A stretch of DNA of 64,000 nt, from contig NZ_CP081299.1 in assembly GCF_019711195.1 (NCBI RefSeq), positions 5,614,501 through 5,678,500 of the forward strand. Direction: 5' to 3'. The DNA is from Dyadobacter sp. NIV53. Its GTDB lineage: Bacteria > Bacteroidota > Bacteroidia > Cytophagales > Spirosomataceae. Below, one piece after another: positions 1-8,880 of the stretch. The translations under genes were made by a program, and so were the position numbers. Within the stretch, counting starts at the first letter, position 1; every line of letters begins with the position of its first letter. A model generated the notes under the pieces. The model was not told the DNA's origin. It ran no database searches and saw nothing but the letters and a program-made list of their open reading frames with translations.

Positions 1-346
1 TATTGTTGTTTTTAAAAATAAACAGGCCAAAAAGTACGGGTATGACCAGTGACATATTTCCTGCCAGGGAGGCTGCTGTAACACTTACTTTTTGAGCCGT
101 AAGTCCGATAAACATAAATGCAATCACAAACATAGTTCCCAAAGCCAGTGTAAGGATTGTGCCTTCGGAACTCCAATCGACATTGGTAAATGCATGAAGA
201 TCCGGCGTCAGGAAAAGCCCGGTCAGTACGCAGGAGTAATAATTGAAAACAATGGCATGGAAGGAATTGATCCTGTAACGCGGATAAGCCCGCATGATCA
301 TATACAGGGCAACAGTGAATAGGACGGAGAGTATGAAGTTGAGCAT
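1..346 (-). CDS. DMT/EamA-like membrane transporter, N-terminal part (runs off the left edge)
   Basis: The minus strand is open from an ATG at 346 to the window edge and encodes about 115 residues beginning MLNFILSVLFTVALYMIMRA. Three or four hydrophobic segments are visible: residues 1-18, about 28-46, about 64-82 and about 93-110. The pattern, including the stretch TAQKVSVTAASLAGNMSLV near the edge, resembles the first repeat of drug/metabolite (EamA) transporters of the inner membrane. The substrate cannot be told. purN lies immediately upstream in the same direction, separated by a short repeat. The family call is by overall pattern only because more than half the protein is missing. Confidence 0.6.
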   Translation of the reverse strand, partial: MLNFILSVLFTVALYMIMRAYPRYRINSFHAIVFNYYSCVLTGLFLTPDLHAFTNVDWSSEGTILTLALGTMFVIAFMFIGLTAQKVSVTAASLAGNMSLVIPVLFGLFIFKNNN

Positions 347-360
347 AGGATAGAAGGGTG

Positions 361-390
361 GTTAACGGTTAAGGGGTAACGGTTAACGGG
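361..390. repeat. Short direct repeat (TAACGGTTAA, twice)
   Basis: The 10-mer TAACGGTTAA occurs at 363-372 and again at 377-386. It begins a few bases after the purN stop codon. It has no coding sense and no T-tract, so it looks like a degenerate intergenic repeat rather than a terminator. Confidence 0.5.
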
Positions 391-393
391 CAA

Positions 394-972
394 TTAGTCG
401 GTTTTTATTTTTGTGATAACTTCTTCAATCACTTTTGGATAATTTTCATGCTCCAATACCTGCACTTTTTTTGCAACGTCATCCGGCGTATCAGTTGCTG
501 AAACCTCACAGGTTATCTGTGAAATAATGTTTCCTTCATCGTACCGTTCATTTACAAAATGAATGGTAATACCAGATTCCGTTTCTTTGGCTGCTACCAC
601 CGCTTCATGTACAAAATGTCCGTACATGCCTTTGCCTCCGTGTTTTGGTAATAAGGCAGGGTGAATATTTACGATTTTTTCAGGATAAGCTTTTACGAGA
701 AAATCCGGAATCAGCATCATAAAACCGGCTAACACAATGAAATCTGTCTTTTCATTTTGGAGCAATTGCAGAATTCTATCTGTGTCGTAAAAGGTTTTTT
801 TATCAAAAATCACAACCGGAATATGCAGCTTTCTGGCACGCATAATTACACCGGCCAGTGGATTGTTAGTCAGTATCAGTGAAATTTCCACATTTGGTTT
901 TTCTGCAAAATATTCGCTTATTTTTTCTGCGTTTGAACCTGAACCGGATGCAAAAATGGCAATACGTATCAT
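394..972 (-). CDS. purN: Phosphoribosylglycinamide formyltransferase
   Basis: PurN transfers a formyl group from 10-formyl-THF to GAR, the third step of de novo purine synthesis, in the cytoplasm. The protein starts MIRIAIFASGSGSNAE, the usual N-terminal phosphate-binding loop. The catalytic region VNIHPALLPKHGGKGMYG carries the N-x-H and HPALLP signature, and the later stretch ESGITIHFVNERYDEG is also typical. I place the start at 972 because the 11 residues upstream (MPNFENNLQIT) are not part of the family and the conserved core begins directly at this ATG. Length, about 192 residues, is normal. No other pur gene is in the window, so it is probably transcribed alone or with the transporter downstream. 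Confidence 0.95.
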   Translation of the reverse strand: MIRIAIFASGSGSNAEKISEYFAEKPNVEISLILTNNPLAGVIMRARKLHIPVVIFDKKTFYDTDRILQLLQNEKTDFIVLAGFMMLIPDFLVKAYPEKIVNIHPALLPKHGGKGMYGHFVHEAVVAAKETESGITIHFVNERYDEGNIISQITCEVSATDTPDDVAKKVQVLEHENYPKVIEEVITKIKTD

Positions 973-1081
973 TGTAATTTGTAAATTATTTTCAAAGTTT
1001 GGCAAAGCTATAAAAAAGAACGGCTTCCCGGGATGCAGGAAGCCGATTGAAAGTGAATTTATAAAACCGGAGAAAAGTACT

Positions 1082-1777
1082 TCAATAGATTTTGGTCAGT
1101 TCTGTCGTTGCTATCAGTTTACCTTTCCGGTAAGTTTCTGTTTTTAAATCCCATAAAATACCCGGTGTACGGTAGGAAATGGTATGCATGTCCATTTTGA
1201 CGCCCAATCCCATTTTGGTTTCCATCAGCATATCCGCCGTTATTTTATAAGCATCAAACGAGCCGGCAGGAATCGTCAGTTTTTCCTGACTTTCTATCTG
1301 TCTGTTTGATATGAGCATGTTTAACGTAATTTTCAACGGGCCGGATGCACCTTCTCCTTTGAGAGAAGCATCTTTCAGTTTTTGCCCGACAGCGTATTTT
1401 ACGGGATACACAATGTCTTCGGAAGTAAATTTCATTTGAAAATTTTCAAACGATTTTAACTGCTCCTGACTGATCAGCGAACTGGCGTCAAGTGTGAGAG
1501 AATTGCCATCGCAGCGCATTTTATAAGTGTTTTTCAATTCCGATTTACCTTTTGTATTAAAGGATTCGAAGTCAATGGTAATGATGGAATTGCTTCCTTC
1601 TTTAGTTACACTTGCAATTCTGTAAGTCATTTTGCCGGATGGTTTTCCCTTTCCGTCAAAACTATCCATATCAAATCCACTGCCGGCTTTTAAAGTCATT
1701 CCCATACATTCCTGCGCTTGTGATGAAGCAGAAAAAATAAGCAGGCACAAGAAACTAAGTAAAAAGTTCTTTATCAT
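1082..1777 (-). CDS. Exported DUF3108/TapB-like protein
   Basis: This is a 231-residue protein with a clear signal peptide (MIKNFLLSFLCLLIFSASSQAQ, cleavage after SQA), so it is periplasmic or surface-exposed. The mature part is rich in beta-strand patterns, with motifs such as YKMRCDGNSLTLD and IPAGSFDAYKITADM. These resemble the DUF3108-like (TapB) proteins common in Bacteroidota, whose function is unknown. It sits upstream of purN in the same direction with a gap of about 110 bases and is probably an independent gene. Confidence 0.7.
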   Translation of the reverse strand: MIKNFLLSFLCLLIFSASSQAQECMGMTLKAGSGFDMDSFDGKGKPSGKMTYRIASVTKEGSNSIITIDFESFNTKGKSELKNTYKMRCDGNSLTLDASSLISQEQLKSFENFQMKFTSEDIVYPVKYAVGQKLKDASLKGEGASGPLKITLNMLISNRQIESQEKLTIPAGSFDAYKITADMLMETKMGLGVKMDMHTISYRTPGILWDLKTETYRKGKLIATTELTKIY

Positions 1778-1920
1778 TTTAGTAAGTTTTAATTTGATTA
1801 TTAGATAGTGCAGCGTAAAGATATAGCTTTCGATCAGATCATCCTGACGAAAACTAATTTAGGTTAACTTATAGATTTAGTTTTTACTAAACGGTAATAG
1901 GAATACGTTTACATTCACCG

Positions 1921-1952
1921 GCAAAAGCCGAATGCCAACGACCGAAAGCCAT
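1921..1952 (-). repeat. Dispersed CCGAAAGCC-type repeat, copy 1
   Basis: The plus strand reads AAAGCCGAATGCC followed by ACCGAAAGCC, a degenerate tandem of an 11-13 base unit. It begins about 3 bases beyond the stop codon of the UbiA gene (minus strand). Related copies lie at 6080-6103 and 56633-56672, each also directly 3' of a minus-strand stop. Confidence 0.6.
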
Positions 1953-1954
1953 TC

Positions 1955-2836
1955 TCAGGCCCAGATCATCGTAAGCAAGCCCAAAAGCATAATAAGCTTA
2001 CACAAGGTACTGAGTTCTTTAAAATCACGGCGTGTATCTGATTTCATTAGCCTGAAAACGAGCCAGCCAATCGGAAGTAGTAATAATATGAACAGAATAC
2101 TCAACAAATTATTTTCGAGCACTTTGGCCATCAGAAAGAGTGTGACAACAAACAGGGACACCACGCTGTACAAAAATGTTTTTGTCCTTCGGATTCCCCA
2201 GATAATCGGAAGTGTACGACAGCCATGTGCCGCGTCTCCACGAATATCTTCCATGTCTTTGATTATTTCCCGGATCAGTGAAATGAAGAAGGAAAAGACT
2301 GCATAAATAAATACCAGATGACGGTTTGCCGGGAAATAAACCGTTAGAATGAGAAGGCTGAAACCAGTGAGCAGAGAAACAATAAAGTTGCCGATAAATG
2401 GCTTTCTTTTAAAACGCTCGGAATAAAACCACAATAATGTGATCGAAAAAACATTGATCAGAAATACCCAGTGACTGACAAGCAGGCCAAGCAATGCACC
2501 AAAAACATTAAGCACCTGATGAGCACCCATCGCCCATCGCCGTTTGAGATACCTGCCCACCACGACACGCTCCGGCTTATTCACTATATCAATTTTGACA
2601 TCAAAATAATCATTGATTATATATCCGGCGGCAGCAATACAAACAGTTGAAAGGGACAGAAAGAACATATCCGGATCGGCAATAATGTGCCGCCAGTCAG
2701 CTCTCGGTCCGATTAATAGAATTCTGGTGAGATATTGTGTAATAGCTACAATGACCAGATTAGTCATACGCACAAGGCGCACACTTCCTGTTATAAAATC
2801 CCGTAATGTCACTTTTGGACGGGCAGACACATTCAT
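1955..2836 (-). CDS. UbiA-family prenyltransferase (geranylgeranylglycerol-phosphate geranylgeranyltransferase type)
   Basis: This is a 293-residue integral membrane protein with about eight hydrophobic segments. Both aspartate-rich motifs of the UbiA superfamily are present: NDYFDVKID (N75, D76, D79, D83) and KDMEDIRGD (D194, D197), which bind the Mg-diphosphate of the prenyl donor. The Bacteroidota members most like this are annotated as GGGP geranylgeranyltransferases, but the acceptor cannot be read from sequence; menaquinone- or heme-type prenyl transfer is possible. It is divergent from bshA, with about 190 bases between them. The stop is followed directly by a dispersed repeat. Confidence 0.82.
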   Translation of the reverse strand: MNVSARPKVTLRDFITGSVRLVRMTNLVIVAITQYLTRILLIGPRADWRHIIADPDMFFLSLSTVCIAAAGYIINDYFDVKIDIVNKPERVVVGRYLKRRWAMGAHQVLNVFGALLGLLVSHWVFLINVFSITLLWFYSERFKRKPFIGNFIVSLLTGFSLLILTVYFPANRHLVFIYAVFSFFISLIREIIKDMEDIRGDAAHGCRTLPIIWGIRRTKTFLYSVVSLFVVTLFLMAKVLENNLLSILFILLLLPIGWLVFRLMKSDTRRDFKELSTLCKLIMLLGLLTMIWA

Positions 2837-3030
2837 GGAGGTTAGTTCAAAAAGGAAGTCAAGAGATTAAAATTATTCATTTTATAGCATTAACGTCAAT
2901 AAATAACATCTTTATGCAATTGTATGGGATAAAATCCATTCTTTTCGTGTTAGTCGTTTGTCAACTATTAAAAAAAGAAGTTGTTCCCGATTGATTTTCT
3001 ACTATTTCACCACGATCAGAAAAAAGAATT

Positions 3031-4167
3031 ATGAAAATTGGTATTGTATGCTATCCTACCTTCGGAGGAAGCGGAGTGGTGGCTACCGAACTTGGTAAAT
3101 CTCTTGCAAAAGTAGGACATCAGGTTCATTTTATTACTTATTCACAGCCTCAAAGATTAGATTTTTTCAATGAGAATTTATACTATCACGAAGTAAACGT
3201 ACCTACGTATCCACTTTTTCAGTATGCACCCTACGAATCAGCTTTGTCCAGCCATATGGTACAGGTTGTTGAAACTGCAAAACTGGACCTGCTTCATGTT
3301 CACTACGCAATTCCGCATGCTTCGTCTGCTTATCTGGCCAAACAGATCCTTGCACAACAGGGAATCCATATTCCGGTGATCACCACTTTACACGGCACAG
3401 ACATAACCTTAGTAGGAAAAGATCCCTCTTATGAGCCTGTTGTAACGTTCAGTATCAATCAGTCGGACGGAGTTACGGCTGTATCCGATTCTTTGAAAAG
3501 GGATACTTACAGCCAGTTTAACGTAACAAAAGATATTGAAGTAATTCCGAATTTTATTGATCTGGATCGTTTTAACAGACAAAAGAAAGATCACTTCAAA
3601 TTGGCTATTTGTCCGAACAATGAAAAACTTATTGTACATACTTCCAATTTCCGTAAGGTAAAAAGGATTGATGATGTCGTTATGATTTTCAGCAAATTAC
3701 GTAAGCTTTTGCCAAGCAAGCTGCTTTTGGTAGGCGACGGTCCGGACCGCGTGCGTATTGAACGTTTATGTAAGGATCTGGATATGCTTTCCGATGTACG
3801 CTTTCTGGGAAAACTGGATGCTATTGAAGAGGTTCTTTCGGTAGCCGATTTGTTTTTAATGCCTTCTGAATCAGAAAGTTTTGGTTTGGCCGCTTTGGAA
3901 GCGATGGCTTGTGAAGTCCCATGTATTACATCCAATGCCGGCGGATTGCCTGAATTAAATGTACAGGGCGTTACCGGATTTATGAGTAATGTGGGTGATG
4001 TAGATGATATGGTCAAAAATGCAGCTTTTGTGTTAAATGATGACAATTTGCCAATGTTTAAGGCAAATGCTTTGGCGCGGGCAAAAGAATTTGATGTAGC
4101 CAAAATACTTCCTCACTATGAGGCTTATTATGAGCGTATTGTAGAAAATAGTAAGATGCCTGTCTGA
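3031..4167 (+). CDS. bshA: N-acetyl-alpha-D-glucosaminyl L-malate synthase (bacillithiol synthesis)
   Basis: BshA is a GT4 glycosyltransferase that joins UDP-GlcNAc to L-malate, the first step of bacillithiol synthesis. The 378 residues start MKIGIVCYPTFGGSGVVATE, the diagnostic BshA N-terminus with the Gly-rich loop. They continue with ALSSHMVQVV and LLHVHYAIPHA. The C-terminal GT-B half has the E-x7-E donor-binding motif in PSESESFGLAALEAMACEVP, and the domain linker reads VIPNFIDLDRF. Length is normal. The NDH-2 gene follows about 57 bases later in the same direction. Other bsh genes are not in the window. Confidence 0.95.
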   Translation: MKIGIVCYPTFGGSGVVATELGKSLAKVGHQVHFITYSQPQRLDFFNENLYYHEVNVPTYPLFQYAPYESALSSHMVQVVETAKLDLLHVHYAIPHASSAYLAKQILAQQGIHIPVITTLHGTDITLVGKDPSYEPVVTFSINQSDGVTAVSDSLKRDTYSQFNVTKDIEVIPNFIDLDRFNRQKKDHFKLAICPNNEKLIVHTSNFRKVKRIDDVVMIFSKLRKLLPSKLLLVGDGPDRVRIERLCKDLDMLSDVRFLGKLDAIEEVLSVADLFLMPSESESFGLAALEAMACEVPCITSNAGGLPELNVQGVTGFMSNVGDVDDMVKNAAFVLNDDNLPMFKANALARAKEFDVAKILPHYEAYYERIVENSKMPV

Positions 4168-4224
4168 CATTGGGTATGATATTTTTAAGTAGTGTTGAAA
4201 GGCATTAACTTAAAATATCTCAAT

Positions 4225-5545
4225 ATGCTACCGAACATTCCGGATACAAATTATAAAAGAGTTGTCATCATCGGAGCTGGTTTTGGGGGACTGGCTTTGG
4301 CGAGGGAAATTGCAAAAAGGGAAGATTTACAGGTGGTAATCATTGACCGCAATAATTACCACCAGTTTCAGCCTTTATTTTATCAGGTTGCAATGGCTGG
4401 TATTGAGCCAAGTTCTATTTCTTTCCCTTTAAGAAAGGTATTTCAGTCAAAGAAAAATGTACATATCCGGATTACCGAAGTCCATAGTGTTAATCCCGAC
4501 CGGAAATCGGTTCAAACTGATCTTGGTGAAATTACCTATGATTATCTGGTGATTGCAACTGGTGCAAGTACCAATTATTTTGGTATGAAGGAAATTGAGC
4601 AACGGGCTATTCCCATGAAAACTGTTTCCGAAGCGCTTGCACTAAGGAACCGTATCCTGCAAAATTTTGAAGATGCATTGTCTGCCAATTCTGATGATGA
4701 ACGCGAAGGCTTGATGAGCGTGGTGGTAGTCGGCGGCGGCCCAACTGGTGTTGAGTTGTCGGGTACGCTGGCAGAAATGAGGTCATATATTTTACCAAAA
4801 GATTATCCTGAACTGGATTTTAAATCGATGCAGATTCATCTTTTGGAAGGAGCTTAAAGACTTGCTGGGCGTAATGTCTGCAGAATCTTCTGCAACGTCC
4901 CGGAAATATCTGGAAGAAATGGGTGTCATTATTCATACGGAACAGGTTGTCACCGGATTTGACGGAAAATATGTTACAACCAAACAGGGTTTAAGGCTTA
5001 GATCGGATAATCTGGTATGGGCGGCAGGTGTAAAAGCGAATCCGCTGAACGGTCTTAATCCGGAGGTAATTGTGCGCGGCGGACGTATTAAAGTCGATCT
5101 TTACAACCGTGTCCAGGGTTATGACAATATTTTTGCACTGGGAGATGTAGCTTCCATGAGTGAAGGTAAATGGGAAAACGGACATCCTCAGCTGGCACAG
5201 CCCGCCATGCAGCAGGGCAAAGCGCTTGCCCGTAATGTCTGGAGAGTAATGGACGGAAGGAAAGCAATTCCGTTTGCTTACAAAGATCTTGGTTCTATGG
5301 CTACGGTTGGACGAAACAGGGCGGTGGTAGATCTTCCTTTCTGGAAATTTCAGGGATTTTTTGCATGGTTAACCTGGATGTTTGTTCACTTGCTTTCTAT
5401 TGTTGGAGTGAAAAACCGGGTTATGACGCTGATCAACTGGGTTTGGAACTATGTAACTTACGATCAGTCTTTAAGGTTGATTTTGAGATCAAAGACAATA
5501 GAACAAATTTCTAATAAGGAAGAGAAAAACACTGAGGTTGTCTAG
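4225..5545 (+). CDS. NAD(P)/FAD-dependent oxidoreductase, NDH-2 type (single-base frameshift)
   Basis: Type II NADH dehydrogenase passes electrons from NADH to quinone at the inner membrane without pumping protons. The N-terminal half has the FAD-binding loop VVIIGAGFGGLALA and the NAD-binding loop VVVVGGGPTGVELSG. The C-terminal half has the second FAD motif NIFALGDVASM and hydrophobic membrane-binding segments. The frame breaks at 4854-4857: after LLEGA a TAA follows, while the next frame continues KDLLGVMSAESSATSRK exactly as the family requires. Removing one T at 4854-4855 restores a protein of about 440 residues. I chose ATG 4225 because the residues before it are not family-like and would need a GTG start. 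The break is probably a sequencing error. Confidence 0.88.
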
Positions 5546-5698
5546 GTTAGAATATCATTATTTAACCAAAACAATATCCGTTCGTATCCGGCTTTAACCA
5601 CTCAACTTAATATTATATCATTTAACAGGTTTTTATTATATTCGTGTGCTATTTGTGGTAGGTTTGCGTTATGTATGTAGGCAATAAACTTTTGAAAG

Positions 5699-5941
5699 AT
5701 GAAACTGTTATTTAATATTCTGCTCATATTCATGCTCCTGATTGCGTTTGTACCGTTTTTCAGAAGATTTATTTTTCATTTATTGGTAGGCCGGAAGTTG
5801 GTAAAAGAACAGGAAAGGCAATATCGCGCACAGCAGCAACGGGCAAAACAGACGGGTGTCAGAGTAGAAAATATTCCTCCGGATATCAATCAATCGCGTT
5901 TCAAAGGCGGCGAATACGTGGACTATGAGGAAGTGAAGTAG
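5699..5941 (+). CDS. DUF4834-family small membrane protein
   Basis: This 80-residue protein has one N-terminal membrane segment (residues 3-20) followed by a basic, Gln/Arg-rich region (KEQERQYRAQQQRAK, about residues 38-52). The end is acidic (KGGEYVDYEEVK). This is the pattern of DUF4834 proteins, found in Bacteroidota and of unknown role. It is an independent gene with its own start 153 bases after NDH-2, and it ends about 70 bases before a strong terminator. Confidence 0.7.
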   Translation: MKLLFNILLIFMLLIAFVPFFRRFIFHLLVGRKLVKEQERQYRAQQQRAKQTGVRVENIPPDINQSRFKGGEYVDYEEVK

Positions 5942-6008
5942 AAAGGAAGTTCACAGTTATATAGCTTAAAGTCCACAGAGCTTTATAACTGAATGATAGA
6001 TATAAATT

Positions 6009-6040
6009 AAAAGCCGGGTTTCGAACGATTCCCGGCTTTT
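6009..6040. terminator. Bidirectional intrinsic terminator
   Basis: A perfect 10-bp stem (AAAAGCCGGG at 6009-6018, CCCGGCTTTT at 6031-6040) encloses a 12-base loop. A and T runs on its two sides let it work in both directions. It lies between the DUF4834 gene (plus) and the MFS gene (minus), which converge here. Confidence 0.85.
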
Positions 6041-6079
6041 CTTATAAAACGTTATTTTAGAATGTGTCACGAAATAGGG

Positions 6080-6103
6080 GCCGAAAGCCGACTGCCGAAA
6101 GCC
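6080..6103 (-). repeat. Dispersed CCGAAAGCC-type repeat, copy 2
   Basis: GCCGAAAGCCGAC is followed directly by TGCCGAAAGCC. The repeat lies 6 bases beyond the stop of the MFS gene on the minus strand, the same placement as the copies near 1921 and 56633. Confidence 0.65.
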
Positions 6104-6109
6104 AATAAG

Positions 6110-7651
6110 CTACTTTCCATCATCCACATCGTCCACTCTCAACGACAATAATCCGGCGATGATCATGGAAAAACCTCCGATTAATAACGCATAGATTGAT
6201 TCTCCCTGAAAAAAAGATTTGATCAGAAAGCCAAGTAAAGCAGCTGCGACGATTTGTGGAATCACAATAAAGAAGTTAAATAATCCCATGAAGTAACCCA
6301 TTTTTTCGGAAGGTAAAGATCCTGCCAGCATGGCATACGGAACTGATAGAATAGAAGCCCATGCAATACCGATTCCCACCATGGATAACATCAGATACCT
6401 GGCGTCGGTCATGAAATAAATGGATAATAATGCTAAACCTCCGGCTGCCAGACATATCATGTGTGTGAATTTCCGGCTGGTTTTACTGGCCACAACCGGT
6501 ATAATAAATGCAACCAGCGCCGCAATTCCATTGTAAACACCCATGCACAAACCAACCCAGTCGGCACCGTCATTGTACAACTTACTGGTAGTATCAGAGG
6601 TTCCGTACAAATGGCTTGTAACAGCAGATGTCATGTAAATCCACATGGCAAAAAGTGCAAACCATGAAAAGAACTGAACAACAGCGAGCTGCTTCATGGT
6701 AGGAGGCATTTGCTGTAAATCACTCATGATCGTTACATATGCTGAATGGTCATTTCCACCTTTTGCCACCAAGCCAGCCCCGACGAATAAAATACCGACA
6801 ATCAATATCCCGATTGAAAATATATAAAGTTCTTTGTTCAGATCCTGTGTCATTAACCAGGCCGTCAGAACCAATCCGACTATTGAGAATATGAGTCCTT
6901 GCCGGATCATTTTATCCTGCCCTGATTTCGAAACGCCGTGTACTTCTACGACTGAATCTTCCAGGTTATTCCGTGAAAACGATTTAAGCTGTTCGGGTGA
7001 ATATTCCCTGGATCTTACCACTGTCCAGATTACTGCCAGCAGGAAAACAAACCCACCAAGATAGAATGACCATTTCACCGAATTTGGTACAATTCCCTCA
7101 GCTGCCTGATTGGAAATATCAAACCAGTTTGTGAAAATATAGGGTAGGGATGACGCCACAATTGCACCTGTACCAATGAAAAAACTCTGCATGGCAAAGC
7201 CGGATGTGCGTTGCCGGGATGGTAAATTATCACCAACGAATGCCCGGAAAGGTTCCATAGTTACATTAATGGAAGCATCAAGCAGCCACAGCATGCCGGC
7301 AGCAAACCATAGCGATGGAGAGTTGGGCATTACCAGCAATGATAAAGAAGCAATAATAGCGCCGGCAAGAAAATACGGCCTTCGCCTGCCAAGCCTGGTC
7401 CAGGTACGATCGCTGAAATAACCAATAATAGGCTGAATAATTAGCCCGGTTAAAGGAGCGGCAACCCATAAAATCGGAATATCGTCCACCTTGGCGCCAA
7501 GAGTTTCGAAGATCCGGCTGACGTTCGCATTTTGTAGTGCAAATCCAAATTGAATACCAAGAAACCCAAAACTCATATTCCAGATATCCCAGAACCGAAG
7601 CTGAGGTTTGGTGTCAGCAACTTCTGCCACTGGTGTTGTTACAGATGCCAT
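6110..7651 (-). CDS. MFS transporter, SLC45/sugar-transporter type
   Basis: This is a 513-residue, 12-helix inner-membrane transporter. The conserved loop motif after helix 2 reads GYFSDRTWTRLGRRRPY (about residues 79-95), typical of the SLC45/sucrose-maltose branch of the major facilitator superfamily. The early segment WNMSFGFLGIQFGFALQNAN is also characteristic. Related Bacteroidota proteins sit in maltose or starch loci, but no such genes are adjacent here, so the substrate (a di- or oligosaccharide, probably with protons) is inferred. About 215 bases separate its start from the divergent HTH gene. Confidence 0.8.
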   Translation of the reverse strand: MASVTTPVAEVADTKPQLRFWDIWNMSFGFLGIQFGFALQNANVSRIFETLGAKVDDIPILWVAAPLTGLIIQPIIGYFSDRTWTRLGRRRPYFLAGAIIASLSLLVMPNSPSLWFAAGMLWLLDASINVTMEPFRAFVGDNLPSRQRTSGFAMQSFFIGTGAIVASSLPYIFTNWFDISNQAAEGIVPNSVKWSFYLGGFVFLLAVIWTVVRSREYSPEQLKSFSRNNLEDSVVEVHGVSKSGQDKMIRQGLIFSIVGLVLTAWLMTQDLNKELYIFSIGILIVGILFVGAGLVAKGGNDHSAYVTIMSDLQQMPPTMKQLAVVQFFSWFALFAMWIYMTSAVTSHLYGTSDTTSKLYNDGADWVGLCMGVYNGIAALVAFIIPVVASKTSRKFTHMICLAAGGLALLSIYFMTDARYLMLSMVGIGIAWASILSVPYAMLAGSLPSEKMGYFMGLFNFFIVIPQIVAAALLGFLIKSFFQGESIYALLIGGFSMIIAGLLSLRVDDVDDGK

Positions 7652-7866
7652 GTTTACAATTTATTTTTAGAAAGTTGTGTAAGTCAAATTATTCCAAATG
7701 TAGGACAGTTTAGGTTGATTTGAAATTTAATTTAGAGATGTTTTTTTAGGAATTAACAAAGAGCGGAACAGCATCTTTCTTATGGAGCTGTCCGGTTAAT
7801 AAGTTTATTTTTTTTCATGCAGAAATCAGCTAATTAAGTCTTAATTTGAAATGTATATCAGCCTAT

Positions 7867-8877
7867 ATGTCTATGATTGAGCTCGATGAGATATCTGTAC
7901 AATCAGAATTTTTCAGCCAGATCAGAGCTAATCTTCCGTCTCACATCGCGTTGGTAGACGCCATTGCGGATATTCTGAATATTAGCAATGACAGTGCTTA
8001 CAGGCGTATTCGTGGAGAAAAATTAATTAGTTTTGGAGAAATAGGGATATTAAGCAGACATTTTAAGGTGTCAGTAGATAAGTTACTGAACCTCAAAGCA
8101 GATTCCTTTATTTTTAATGGAAAACTTGCAAATGCCCAGGATCATATTCTGGATAAATGGCTGGAAAACGTACTCAGCCAGTTTGAGTTTATGGCTAATT
8201 ACAGTGACTGTAAATTGTATTATCTGGCAAAAGATCTTCCGTTAGCACATTTTTTTCAAACTCCCGAACTGGCTGCATTTAAATTTTTTTTCTGGCAAAA
8301 ATCAATTCTCCAGTATGAAGAAATGCGCGGCTCCCGTTTCGAAATTGGCCGGATAGATTCAGTCTGCCGACAACTTTCCGAGAAAATTGTTGAGGTTTAT
8401 AACAGGATATCTACGGTTGAAATATGGAATGCGGAGAGTATCAATAGTACGATCAGGCAAATTGAATTTTACAGGGATTCTGAAATGTTCTATTCTAAAA
8501 CAGAGTTGACATTGTTGTGGGATGCACTGGAAAAGTTGATTAATCATCTGGAAAGACAAGCAGAATATGGAGTGAAATTTGCTTTTGGAGGTGATTTTGA
8601 GTCCGGCACCGCATCATACCAAATGTTTAACAATGAACTAATTCTTGGAAACAATACAGCTCTTGCCGATTTCACAAGTTTCCGGCTTACATTTTTGAAC
8701 CATTCCGTCATTAATTATATCTCCACGCAGGACGTTAGATTCAACGAGTATATGTTTTCAGGAATCGAGAATATGATGCGGAAATCGGAACAGCTTAATA
8801 ATGTGAATGAAAAAGGAAGGGTTAATTTTTTCAACCGCGTCCGGTCTAAAATAAACCGGGCAAGAAATGCGTCTTAA
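7867..8877 (+). CDS. Helix-turn-helix protein with a large uncharacterised C-terminal domain (paralogue A)
   Basis: The first 75 residues contain an XRE-like DNA-binding region: VDAIADILNISNDSAYRRI followed by ISFGEIGILSRHFKVSVDKL. The remaining 260 residues match no domain I recognise but are shared along their whole length with the neighbouring paralogue. Shared motifs include YYLAKDLP/V, ELAAFK-FF, STEIW--ES-NS, INHLE-QAE-GVK and FLNHS-INY. A one-component sensor/regulator role is inferred. The ATG at 7867 is preferred to a TTG at 7846. The stop codon lies 3 bases from the stop of the convergent paralogue. Confidence 0.75.
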   Translation: MSMIELDEISVQSEFFSQIRANLPSHIALVDAIADILNISNDSAYRRIRGEKLISFGEIGILSRHFKVSVDKLLNLKADSFIFNGKLANAQDHILDKWLENVLSQFEFMANYSDCKLYYLAKDLPLAHFFQTPELAAFKFFFWQKSILQYEEMRGSRFEIGRIDSVCRQLSEKIVEVYNRISTVEIWNAESINSTIRQIEFYRDSEMFYSKTELTLLWDALEKLINHLERQAEYGVKFAFGGDFESGTASYQMFNNELILGNNTALADFTSFRLTFLNHSVINYISTQDVRFNEYMFSGIENMMRKSEQLNNVNEKGRVNFFNRVRSKINRARNAS

Positions 8878-8880
8878 AGA

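Noticed and set aside
92..322. Plus-strand open frame of 76 codons at the left edge
   Set aside because: The opposite strand encodes a clearly membrane-type protein continuing to the edge; the plus-strand frame is its shadow.
3591..4103. Minus-strand open frame of 170 codons inside bshA
   Set aside because: bshA is unambiguous on the plus strand across this interval; the antisense frame has no family features.
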